10,423 nt of DNA, from assembly GCA_007571115.1 (NCBI GenBank), contig RKSA01000086.1:1-10423 (forward strand). The letters are read 5' to 3'. The notes beneath the pieces were generated by a model. It worked only from the letters and a program-made list of their open reading frames with translations, was not told the origin of the DNA and did not search any database. The position numbers were made by a program, and so were the translations under genes. Source of the DNA: Gammaproteobacteria bacterium. GTDB lineage: Bacteria > Pseudomonadota > Gammaproteobacteria > Pseudomonadales > Pseudohongiellaceae. Within the stretch, counting starts at the first letter, position 1. Each line of letters begins with the position of its first letter. Positions 1 through 6,602 of the stretch are shown here, in pieces.

Positions 1-52
1 GCCCCGTTCGAAGCCAAAATGGAACTGTACGGGTTCGGGAACTGGCGTTTTG

Positions 53-71
53 CGCGGTTCCGCGACATAAT
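53..71 (+). promoter_or_regulatory. Possible promoter/operator in the serA leader
   Basis: A perfect 12-base palindrome (CGCGG-TT-CCGCG, 53-64) is followed directly by CATAAT (66-71), which resembles a sigma70 -10 box. The -35 region about 17 bases upstream (TGGCGT, 43-48) is poor. A second small inverted repeat, GTTC-GG-GAAC, lies at 33-42. A palindrome abutting a -10 box would be a sensible place for a regulator of serA-serC to bind, but this is inference from pattern only, and such short palindromes are common in GC-rich DNA. The remainder of 1-145 shows no gene I can support; open frames there do not resemble any family I know. Confidence 0.25.
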
Positions 72-125
72 CGCGCCCCGCCCATGGCAATTGCGCAAGG
101 GCCGGGCAGGCAAGCACGCAAACGG

Positions 126-139
126 AAGGAGCAGAAGGA
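126..139 (+). promoter_or_regulatory. Double ribosome binding site of serA
   Basis: Two purine-rich Shine-Dalgarno matches sit before the serA ATG at 146: AAGGAG at 126-131 and AAGGA at 135-139. The second is at the ideal distance (6 bases). They fix the start at 146 and suggest strong translation of the first gene of the operon. Confidence 0.7.
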
Positions 140-145
140 AGCGAA

Positions 146-1327
146 ATGTACCGGATTCAGGTTTTCAACTCGATCTCCGACAAGGGATTGCGGGTTTTTC
201 CCGAACACGCCTACGAGATTGGCAGCGAGCAGGCTGCCCCCGACGCGATCATCCTGCGCAGCCACAAGCTCGGCGTCGAGGCGATCGGCGCTGGGCTGCG
301 GGCGATCGCCCGGGCTGGCGCGGGAACCAATAACGTTCCGGTACAGGCCTGCACCGAAGCCGGCGTCGTCGTTTTCAACACCCCGGGGGCGAACGCCAAT
401 GCGGTCAAGGAACTCGTGCTTTGCGGCCTGCTGCTCGCATCCCGGGGGATTTTGCCGGGAATCCGCTTTGCCGAGCAGCATCGCGGCGTTGAGGATCACG
501 CCGAATACTCGCGCCTGATCGAGCAAGGCAAGAAGCAGTTCAAGGGAAGCGAAATCGCCGGCAAGACTCTTGGCGTGGTCGGTCTTGGAGCGATCGGCTC
601 GCTCGTCGCCGAAACCGCGATCGGCCTGAAAATGCACGTGCATGGCTTCGACCCCGCATTGTCGATCGAGGCCGCGTGGCGACTGCCGAACCAGGTGAAG
701 CGAATGCAAAGTCTGCAAGCGCTCGTGGCGAGTTCGGACTTCATCACCTTGCACGTGCCGATGCTCGAATCGACCCGGGAACTCGTCAACGACGAAGTGC
801 TCGCGGTCATGAAGCCCGGCGCCTGCCTGCTCAATTTCGCCAGGGAGGAAATCGTCGCGACGCCAGCCTTGCGCAAGGCCCTCGATGCTGGCAGGCTAGC
901 AAGATACGTCAGCGACTTCCCCCACGCCGACCTGCTCGGCCGCGACGATGCGATCTGCCTGCCGCATCTTGGCGCGAGCACCCGGGAAGCCGAGGAGAAC
1001 TGCGCCGTGATGGCGGTCGAACAGCTTCGCGATTTCCTGGAAAACGGCAATATCCGCAATTCGGTGAACTTTCCGAACCTGCGCTTCGATCGGGTGCCGA
1101 ATTCAGCGCCTGGCGCGAGGCTGGCGATCGTCAATCGCAATGTTCCGCGAATGCTCGGCCAGATCACCTCGATTCTTGCCGACCACGACATCAACGTGAT
1201 CGACATGCTCAACAAGAGCAGGGGCGAGATCGCCTACAATCTGATCGATCTCGAAGAGCCCGCTCCCGAGCCGGCCCTTGCCGCGATGCGCGGCATCGAG
1301 CACGTCATCAACGTCACGGCGCTATGA
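146..1327 (+). CDS. serA: D-3-phosphoglycerate dehydrogenase (short, ACT-domain form)
   Basis: Cytosolic NAD-dependent enzyme oxidising 3-phosphoglycerate to 3-phosphohydroxypyruvate, the first committed step of serine synthesis. At 393 residues it is the short form: substrate-binding domain (about 1-100 and 285-315), inserted Rossmann domain (about 100-285) with the dinucleotide motif GLGAIG (146-151) and acidic D169, and a C-terminal ACT domain (about 325-393), the usual site of serine feedback. Conserved stretches include ARAGAGTNNVP (55-65) and NTPGANANAVKEL (78-90). Of the catalytic residues, R233 and H274 (PHLGAST) are present. The position 29 residues after R233, normally glutamate, is D262, and the usual ARG after the Rossmann fold reads ARE. 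The sequence most resembles the roughly 390-residue type known to me from Clostridia and some proteobacteria rather than E. coli SerA. It lies 13 bases upstream of serC, the next step of the pathway, which supports the assignment. Start chosen from the strong ribosome site. Confidence 0.93.
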   Translation: MYRIQVFNSISDKGLRVFPEHAYEIGSEQAAPDAIILRSHKLGVEAIGAGLRAIARAGAGTNNVPVQACTEAGVVVFNTPGANANAVKELVLCGLLLASRGILPGIRFAEQHRGVEDHAEYSRLIEQGKKQFKGSEIAGKTLGVVGLGAIGSLVAETAIGLKMHVHGFDPALSIEAAWRLPNQVKRMQSLQALVASSDFITLHVPMLESTRELVNDEVLAVMKPGACLLNFAREEIVATPALRKALDAGRLARYVSDFPHADLLGRDDAICLPHLGASTREAEENCAVMAVEQLRDFLENGNIRNSVNFPNLRFDRVPNSAPGARLAIVNRNVPRMLGQITSILADHDINVIDMLNKSRGEIAYNLIDLEEPAPEPALAAMRGIEHVINVTAL

Positions 1328-1340
1328 GGAAATCGAGGCA

Positions 1341-2432
1341 ATGAGCAAACGCGTTTTCAACTTTGGCGCCGGGCCGGCGATGCTGCCGACCCCGGTGATG
1401 GAGCGGGCCCAAGGCGAGTTTCTCGATTACCAGGGAATCGGCGCCTCGGTGATCGAGATCAGCCATCGCTCGCGGCAGTTTGGCGACATCATCGCCGAGA
1501 CGAGCGCCCTGCTCACCGAACTCGCCGGAATTCCCGGCAACTATCGCATCCTCTACGTACACGGCGGCGCACAAATGCAGTTTGCCGCAGTTCCGCTCAA
1601 CCTGATCGCGCGCAAGCCGGCGCGCAAGGCGAGCTACGTCGTTTCAGGCAATTTCGCCGGCCTTGCGGCCAGGGAAGCGGCGCGCTACGGCAAGATCGAC
1701 GCTTCGCGAAGCGGCGCGGCAAGCAATTTCGACCGGATTCCCGAATTCGACCCGGCAACTCTCGATGCCGGGAGCTCCTACTTCCACATCACCAGCAACA
1801 ACACGATCTATGGCACTCGCTGGAACGACTTTCCCGATACCGGCAGCGTGCCCCTCGTCGCCGACATGACTTCGGAACTGCTGTCGCGGAGCATCGATTT
1901 CAGCCGCTTCGGCGTGGTGTTCGCTTCCTTGCAGAAAAACCTCGGGCCCGCAGGGCTTGCCGTGGTCATCATCCGCGAAGACCTGCTCGGCCACGCCTTG
2001 GCGGAAACTCCGAGCCTGCTCGACTATCGGGCCTGCGCGGAAAAGAACTCCCTCGCCAACACGATCAACACCTTCGCCATCTACATGATGAAGCTGGTGC
2101 TCGAATGGCTTCGCGACGAAGGCGGCGTCGCGGCGATCGAGCAACGCAACGCCGCCAAGGCGGCGATGCTCTACAAAGTCATCGACGCGAGCGATTTCTA
2201 CCTCGGCACGGCTCATGCAGACCATCGTTCGCACATGAACGTGACCTTCCGGCTCGCCGACGAGAAGCTGCTTGACGAATTCCTCGAGCAAGCCGCCTGC
2301 CAGGGGCTGTACGCCTTGCGCGGCCATCGCAATGTCGGCGGCGCCCGGGCGTCGATCTACAACGCCATGCCGTCGGCCGGCTGCGAGGCGCTCGCCGACT
2401 TCATGAGGCATTTCGAGCGGCAGCGCGCCTGA
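1341..2432 (+). CDS. serC: Phosphoserine aminotransferase
   Basis: PLP-dependent class V aminotransferase converting 3-phosphohydroxypyruvate and glutamate to 3-phosphoserine and 2-oxoglutarate; in many bacteria it also serves pyridoxine synthesis. The 363-residue length is normal. The N-terminus (VFNFGAGPAMLP, 5-16) is diagnostic; other family marks are EISHRS (39-44), HGGAQMQF (74-81), the Schiff-base lysine K199 in SLQKNLGPAG, the partner-subunit phosphate region NTINTF (240-245) and the C-terminal GHRNVGGARASIYNAMP (328-344) with substrate-phosphate-binding residues. The ring-stacking tryptophan usually found near residue 105 appears to be phenylalanine (SGNF, 102-105). I place the start at 1341 because the family N-terminus begins there and AGGA/GAGG purine stretches (1327-1338) precede it; an in-frame upstream ATG at 1278 would lie inside serA. 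It follows serA by 13 bases, so the two are almost certainly co-transcribed. Confidence 0.95.
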   Translation: MSKRVFNFGAGPAMLPTPVMERAQGEFLDYQGIGASVIEISHRSRQFGDIIAETSALLTELAGIPGNYRILYVHGGAQMQFAAVPLNLIARKPARKASYVVSGNFAGLAAREAARYGKIDASRSGAASNFDRIPEFDPATLDAGSSYFHITSNNTIYGTRWNDFPDTGSVPLVADMTSELLSRSIDFSRFGVVFASLQKNLGPAGLAVVIIREDLLGHALAETPSLLDYRACAEKNSLANTINTFAIYMMKLVLEWLRDEGGVAAIEQRNAAKAAMLYKVIDASDFYLGTAHADHRSHMNVTFRLADEKLLDEFLEQAACQGLYALRGHRNVGGARASIYNAMPSAGCEALADFMRHFERQRA

Positions 2433-2458
2433 GGCCGCAAAACCGCCAGGCAATCGCC

Positions 2459-3505
2459 ATGGCGCTGCAAATCATCCATTGCGACTGCGACAGCTTCTAC
2501 GCATCGATCGAGATGCGCGACAACCCAGTCCTTGCCGACAGGCCCGTCGCCGTGGGCGGGCTCCCCGAACAGCGCGGCGTGATCGCGACCTGCAACTACA
2601 CGGCGCGCAAGTTCGGCATCCACTCGGCGATGGCTTCGGCGACGGCGCGGCGGCGCTGCCCCGAACTCGTCATCCTCAGGCCCGACATGGCGAAGTATCG
2701 CCTCGCATCGGCACAGGTACATTCCATTTTCCGCCGCTACACCGACATCATCGAGCCGCTTTCCCTCGACGAGGCCTACCTCGACGTCAGCGACTGCGAG
2801 GCTTTTGCCGGCGACGCGGTGCGAATCGCCGCAGCGATTCGGGCCGCAGTTCGCGAGGAGGTCGGAATCACCATTTCGGCGGGAATCGCGCCGAACAAGC
2901 TGCTCGCCAAGATCGCCAGCGACTGGAACAAGCCCGACGGCCAGTTCGTCGTCGAGCCCGACAAAATGGCGAGTTTCATCGATGCCTTGCCGGTATCGCG
3001 GCTGTTTGGCGTCGGCAAGGTCACCGCAGCGAGGCTGCGACGGCTTGGAGTCGTGACCTGTGCCGATTTGCAGCGCCTGCCCCGGCAAGAGCTGCGCGAG
3101 CGTTTTGGCCGCTTCGGCGAGAGGCTGCACGAGCAGTGCCGCGGCATCGACCATCGCCCAGTGCAGGTGCATCGCGTTCGCAAATCGGTGAGCGTCGAAA
3201 GAACCTGGCCGCAGGACTTGCCGGACCTGTCGGCCTGCCTCGCCGAACTGCCGGGCCTCGCCGGGCAGCTCGAAGGGCGGCTGGCGCGAATTGCCGAAGC
3301 GCCGCAAATCCGCAAGCAGTTCGTCAAGATCAAGTTCCACGATTTCAGCAAGACCAGCGCAGAAATGCTCTCGCCCTGCCTCGACCGGGAAAACTGCGCA
3401 CAACTGCTAAAGACGGGATTCGAGCGCGGCGCCAAGCCCGTTCGCCTGCTCGGCATCGGCGTCCGGCTCGCGACTTCCCGGCAATCAGCCAATCCCGGCA
3501 AGTGA
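2459..3505 (+). CDS. dinB: DNA polymerase IV (Y-family translesion polymerase)
   Basis: Error-prone Y-family polymerase that copies past damaged bases; 348 residues, normal for DinB. The palm/finger part starts HCDCDSFYASIE (7-18), with metal-binding D9 and the acidic pair D104-E105 in LSLDEAYLDVS (101-111). Y14 is at the steric-gate position that excludes ribonucleotides. SAGIAPNKLLAKIASD (140-155) is the family signature. A helix-hairpin-helix (about 177-198, RLFGVGKVTAARLRRLGV) and the little-finger domain (about 240-338, ending VRLLGIGVRL) follow. The C-terminal tail (RQSANPGK) shows no clear Q-x-x-L-x-F/L clamp-binding motif. It starts 26 bases after serC with only a weak ribosome site (CCAGG, 2446-2450), so it is probably expressed from the serA promoter. 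I see no LexA box upstream, so SOS control is not evident here. Confidence 0.94.
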   Translation: MALQIIHCDCDSFYASIEMRDNPVLADRPVAVGGLPEQRGVIATCNYTARKFGIHSAMASATARRRCPELVILRPDMAKYRLASAQVHSIFRRYTDIIEPLSLDEAYLDVSDCEAFAGDAVRIAAAIRAAVREEVGITISAGIAPNKLLAKIASDWNKPDGQFVVEPDKMASFIDALPVSRLFGVGKVTAARLRRLGVVTCADLQRLPRQELRERFGRFGERLHEQCRGIDHRPVQVHRVRKSVSVERTWPQDLPDLSACLAELPGLAGQLEGRLARIAEAPQIRKQFVKIKFHDFSKTSAEMLSPCLDRENCAQLLKTGFERGAKPVRLLGIGVRLATSRQSANPGK

Positions 3506-3544
3506 GATTCCGTTCAGCGCAAGGGAGGCTGTGCTCAAATCCGC

Positions 3545-3847
3545 CTACGAGTCACTGCTGCGCTGGTGTTCCTCGAATGCCTGCATCTGCTCCGGCGTTG
3601 CCTCGATCTGATAGCGCTCTTTCCAGCGCCGATACGACATGCTGTAGACCAGCTCGCGAGCGGCTTCGTAATCGACTTCGCTGCTGCGCGCGGCGGCTTC
3701 GGACTTGTACCATTTTGCCAGGCAGTTGCGGCAGAATCCCGCCACGCTCATCAGCTCGATGTTTTGCACCTGGGGATTTTGCCGCAGGTGCTCGATCAAG
3801 CGCCGGAAAGTCGCCGCCTCGATCTCGAGTCGCTGTTGCCGATTCAT
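3545..3847 (-). CDS. DUF1244 family small protein with CxxC motif
   Basis: A 100-residue soluble helical protein that I recognise as the DUF1244 family, widespread in proteobacteria and of unknown function. The diagnostic part is VQNIELMSVAGFCRNCLAKWY (27-47), with the paired cysteines C39 and C42, followed by DYEAARELVYSMSYRRWKERYQ (59-80). There is no signal peptide or membrane segment. The CxxC pair could bind a metal or be redox-active, but the family has no established reaction that I know. The start is firm: AGGAG (3854-3858 region) lies 6 bases before the ATG. It is the second gene of a minus-strand pair, 72 bases after the ribosome-hibernation gene, and converges on dinB across a 39-base gap. 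Length and motifs are complete for the family. Confidence 0.85.
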   Translation of the reverse strand: MNRQQRLEIEAATFRRLIEHLRQNPQVQNIELMSVAGFCRNCLAKWYKSEAAARSSEVDYEAARELVYSMSYRRWKERYQIEATPEQMQAFEEHQRSSDS

Positions 3848-3880
3848 GTCAGTCTCCTGTACGCCAAGCTCGTGGAATTG

Positions 3881-3900
3881 CTTGCAATGCCTTGCAATGC
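3881..3900. repeat. 10-base tandem duplication forming a small hairpin between hpf and the DUF1244 gene
   Basis: CTTGCAATGC occurs twice in direct tandem. Because TTGCAA is its own reverse complement, the two copies also form a 6-base stem with a 4-base loop (TTGCAA-TGCC-TTGCAA, 3882-3897). It lies in the 72-base spacer of the minus-strand pair. It could slow or stop some transcripts or be a processing site, but the stem is only moderately stable and no T-run follows, so it may just be a slippage duplication. Confidence 0.55.
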
Positions 3901-3919
3901 CTCGCCTGGCCAGCGCTCC

Positions 3920-4246
3920 CTAGAGCCGATGGCCCTTCTCCACCGACTTCAGTTGCCGCTCCGCAGCGTTGAAGGCGTCGCGAATTGCGACGTAGAGATC
4001 CTCGTGGGCGTGATTGTCGTGCTGCTCCTGGTTGACGCGCACCTCCTTGCGCGGCGTGTGGATTTCCAGACCCACCGAATACACCTTGCCCTTGTGCCGG
4101 TGATTGTGCGGTGCATCGAGCACGACCCGGCCGCGGATGATCTGCTCGCAGTAGCGCTCGAGCTTGGCGATGCGCTTGCGCACCGCGTCCTGCAAGGCTT
4201 CGGTTTGCTCGATGTTGTGAAAAACGATCTGGAATTCACTGCTCAT
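3920..4246 (-). CDS. hpf: HPF/RaiA-family ribosome hibernation factor (short form)
   Basis: A 108-residue member of the ribosome-associated HPF/RaiA (sigma-54 modulation) family, whose members bind the decoding region of the 30S subunit and keep ribosomes inactive in starvation or stationary phase. The fold is visible as a beta strand (FQIVFHNIE, 5-13), a basic helix (ALQDAVRKRIAKLERY, 17-32), a strand (RGRVVLDAPH, 38-47), a histidine/basic turn (NHRHKGKVYSVGLEIHTP, 48-65), and a final helix opened by the conserved HEDLYVAIRDAFNAAERQL (81-99). There is no C-terminal dimerisation domain, so it is a short form. I start it at 4246, where GGGAGAG precedes the ATG; a longer open frame to 4339 adds 31 residues that are unlike the family. 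It is divergent from metG and followed by the DUF1244 gene. Which sub-type (HPF proper or YfiA-like) it is cannot be decided here. Confidence 0.87.
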   Translation of the reverse strand: MSSEFQIVFHNIEQTEALQDAVRKRIAKLERYCEQIIRGRVVLDAPHNHRHKGKVYSVGLEIHTPRKEVRVNQEQHDNHAHEDLYVAIRDAFNAAERQLKSVEKGHRL

Positions 4247-4334
4247 GAACGCTCTCCCTGAACGTGAGGCAAGGCCTCCTGACGAGCCCGGCAGGCTTGG
4301 CGGCCTTGCAAATGGAAATGGGAAACATGCTTGC

Positions 4335-4364
4335 AGCATAAACCCTGGCGGGACACTCGCGCAA
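4335..4364 (-). promoter_or_regulatory. Probable sigma70 promoter of hpf
   Basis: On the minus strand TTGCGC (4359-4364) and TATGCT (4335-4340) are separated by 18 bases and give a leader of roughly 80 bases before the hpf ATG. The perfect inverted repeat ATGCT-TGC-AGCAT (4327-4339) overlaps the -10 box and predicted start site and could be an operator. Pattern match only. Confidence 0.4.
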
Positions 4365-4390
4365 GCGATGTGCTGCGGCTCGCAGGCGGG

Positions 4391-4418
4391 TGATTTTGCG
4401 CGGCCATTGCAGTATGAT
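4391..4418 (+). promoter_or_regulatory. Probable promoter of metG
   Basis: TATGAT at 4413-4418 is a good -10 box; the -35 region (TGATTT, 4391-4396, 16-base spacer) is weak. The leader would be about 35 bases. A 5-base stem (CGCTT 4434-4438 with AAGCG 4446-4450) lies just before the GTG start and could affect initiation. Nothing else is evident in the 214-base divergent region besides this and the opposing hpf promoter. Confidence 0.4.
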
Positions 4419-4460
4419 GCGGCACGTTCGTGACGCTTCGCGGGAAAGCGGGAAACCTAG

Positions 4461-6509
4461 GTGAAACAGCGCAAGATCCTCGTCACGAGCGCCCTGCCCT
4501 ACGCCAATGGCGACATTCATCTCGGCCATGTTATGGAAGCGATCCAGGCCGACATCTGGGTGCGCTTGCAGAAGATGCGTGGCCATCAGTGCATCTACGT
4601 CTGTGCCGACGATGCCCACGGCACCGCGATCATGCTCGGCGCCGAAAGCCAGGGAATCACTGCCGAGGAACTGATCGATCGCGTCAATCGCGAGCATCGG
4701 CGCGACTATGAAGGCTTCCTCGTCGGCTTCGACAACTTCCATACCACGCATTCGGCAGAGAACCGGCAGTTGTGCGAATCGATCTACCTGGCTCTCGAGG
4801 GCAACGGCCATATCGCCCGGCGCAAGGTGCGGCAGCTTTTCGACCCGGAGAAACAGCTTTTCCTCGCTGATCGCTACATCACCGGAACCTGCCCGCATTG
4901 CGGGGCCGAAGGGCAGTACGGCGACAACTGCGAGGTCTGCGGCTCGACGTATTCTCCTGCGGAACTGCTCGAGCCGAAGTCGGTGCTATCGGGCGCGACT
5001 CCCGTGGAGAAGGAGTCCGAGCACTTCTTTTTCACCGTTTCGGCCTTCGGCGAAATGCTGCGCGAGTGGATCCGCAGCGGCGCGGTGTGCGAGTCGGTCG
5101 CCAACAAGCTCGACGAATGGCTCGAAGAGGGAATCAAGGACTGGGACATCAGCCGCGACGCGCCGTATTTCGGTTTTGAGATTCCCGGCCACCCCGGCAA
5201 GTATTTCTACGTCTGGCTCGACGCGCCGATCGGCTACATGGCGAGCTTTCTCAAGCTCTGCCAGCGCGAAGGGCTCGATTTCGACTCGTGGTGGCGACCG
5301 GGGGGGGATCACGAGCTCTATCATTTCATCGGCAAGGACATCATCAATTTCCACGCCTTCTTCTGGCCCGCGATGCTCGCAAGCGCCGGCTACCGGACTC
5401 CCGACGCGATCTTCGTCCATGGCTTCGTCACCGTCGACGGCACCAAGATGTCGAAGTCGCGAGGGACGTTCATCAATGCCGCGACGTACCTCGAGCATCT
5501 CGATCCCGAATACCTGCGCTACTACCTCGCGACCAAGCTCGGCCCCGGCATCGAGGATCTCGACCTCAATCTCGACGACTTCGTGCAGCGCGTCAATTCC
5601 GACCTGGTGGGCAAGCTCGTCAACATCGCCAGCCGCTGCGCCGGCTTCATCGGCAAGAACTTCGACGGCATGTTGGCGCCAGCCCTCGACAACGAGGCGC
5701 TGTTCGAGCAGACCTGCCGGGCTGCGGCCGAAATCGCCGAATTCCTCGAACAGCGCGAATACGGCAAGGCGATGCGCCTCGTCATGGCTCTCGCCGACCA
5801 GGCGAACCAGTATCTCAACGAGCGCAAGCCCTGGGAAATCGCCAAGGCCGACCGGCAATCGGCCGAGTTGCAGCGCGTTTGCAGCACCGGCATCAACGTG
5901 TTCCGCGTGCTCGCAGGCTACCTGAAGCCAGTGCTGCCAGCCTTGGCGCAGCGAGCCGAGCGTTTCCTCAACATCGAGCCTTTGCGCTGGGGCGACCTCG
6001 ATACGCCTTTGCTCGGGCATCGAATCGAGCGCTTCCAGCCGCTCATGAGGCGCGTCGAGCCGGCTGCGGTCGCTGCGATGCTCGAACAGTCCCGGCGGGC
6101 CTGGAGCGAGCCAGGCGAAACCGCCGGGGCGACCGCTGCCGAGGCTGCCACGGAGGCCATCGCCGAGCAAATCGGCATCGAGACTTTCGCCAAGGTCGAT
6201 TTGCGCGTCGCGCGGGTCATCGAGGCCGAACTCGTCGAAGGCGCCGACAAGCTGCTGCGCCTGCGCCTCGATCTCGGCGTCGATCGCCAGGGCGGTGCCC
6301 TCGAGCGAAGCGTGTTCGCCGGCATTCGCAGCGCCTACGCTCCCGAGCGCTTGCGCGACCGGCTCGTCGTTGTGGTCGCCAATCTCAAGCCGCGCAAGAT
6401 GAAGTTCGGCGTTTCCGAAGGGATGATCCTCGCAGCCGGGCCAGGCGGCGAGGACATCTGGCTGCTGCAAGCTGACTCGGGCGCCAAGCCAGGAATGCGA
6501 ATCGCTTGA
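4461..6509 (+). CDS. metG: Methionyl-tRNA synthetase
   Basis: Class I aminoacyl-tRNA synthetase that charges tRNA-Met and initiator tRNA with methionine in the cytosol; essential. 682 residues, the long proteobacterial dimeric form. Domains in order: Rossmann catalytic core with the HIGH-type signature HLGH (20-23, after SALPYANGDI), the connective/zinc knuckle with C144, C147, C157 and C160, the KMSKS loop (329-333), the anticodon-binding helical domain (about 390-545, with NERKPWE at 453-459), an alanine-rich linker (about 550-572), and a C-terminal tRNA-binding OB-fold (about 573-682) with KVDLRVARV and the closing LKPRKMKFGVSEGM (642-655). The start is a GTG; it matches the family N-terminus exactly and no other start fits, although the ribosome site is weak (GGGAAA around 4450). 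A run of eight G (5300-5307) lies inside the gene with frame intact. The gene stands alone between hpf and the protease operon. Confidence 0.97.
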   Translation: MKQRKILVTSALPYANGDIHLGHVMEAIQADIWVRLQKMRGHQCIYVCADDAHGTAIMLGAESQGITAEELIDRVNREHRRDYEGFLVGFDNFHTTHSAENRQLCESIYLALEGNGHIARRKVRQLFDPEKQLFLADRYITGTCPHCGAEGQYGDNCEVCGSTYSPAELLEPKSVLSGATPVEKESEHFFFTVSAFGEMLREWIRSGAVCESVANKLDEWLEEGIKDWDISRDAPYFGFEIPGHPGKYFYVWLDAPIGYMASFLKLCQREGLDFDSWWRPGGDHELYHFIGKDIINFHAFFWPAMLASAGYRTPDAIFVHGFVTVDGTKMSKSRGTFINAATYLEHLDPEYLRYYLATKLGPGIEDLDLNLDDFVQRVNSDLVGKLVNIASRCAGFIGKNFDGMLAPALDNEALFEQTCRAAAEIAEFLEQREYGKAMRLVMALADQANQYLNERKPWEIAKADRQSAELQRVCSTGINVFRVLAGYLKPVLPALAQRAERFLNIEPLRWGDLDTPLLGHRIERFQPLMRRVEPAAVAAMLEQSRRAWSEPGETAGATAAEAATEAIAEQIGIETFAKVDLRVARVIEAELVEGADKLLRLRLDLGVDRQGGALERSVFAGIRSAYAPERLRDRLVVVVANLKPRKMKFGVSEGMILAAGPGGEDIWLLQADSGAKPGMRIA

Positions 6510-6535
6510 CGCCGCGCCAGGCACTCGCTTGCGGT

Positions 6536-6564
6536 TTGACAGCAAAACAGCCAGCACCGATACT
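6536..6564 (+). promoter_or_regulatory. Sigma70 promoter of the protease-ferredoxin-nth operon
   Basis: A perfect -35 hexamer TTGACA (6536-6541), exactly 17 bases, then GATACT (6559-6564, four of six matches to TATAAT). It is in the 93-base gap after metG and predicts a leader of about 32 bases, so the three downstream genes can be transcribed independently of metG. Confidence 0.6.
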
Positions 6565-6602
6565 CGCGCCCAGCCCATTCACGCGCGGAGCCCATCGACC
6601 TC

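Noticed and set aside
84..518. Open frames starting in the leader before serA (19-333 and 84-518)
   Set aside because: They run into serA in other frames, show Arg/Ser-rich shadow composition and resemble no known family.
1644..3403. Long minus-strand frames opposite serC and dinB (1644-2453 and 2357-3403)
   Set aside because: They are shadows of two confidently identified genes and lack ribosome sites or domains.
2479..3972. 497-codon plus-strand frame overlapping dinB and the DUF1244 gene
   Set aside because: Composition is dominated by Arg, Ala and Pro, typical of an out-of-frame shadow, and it crosses two well-identified genes on both strands.
4247..4339. 31-residue N-terminal extension of hpf
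   Set aside because: The extension is Pro/Gly/Ser-rich and unlike the family, while the inner ATG at 4246 has a good ribosome site and the conserved N-terminus.
4986..6578. 530-codon open frame antisense to metG
   Set aside because: It mirrors metG on the opposite strand, has no recognisable domain, and such long antisense frames are expected in GC-rich DNA with strong third-position bias.
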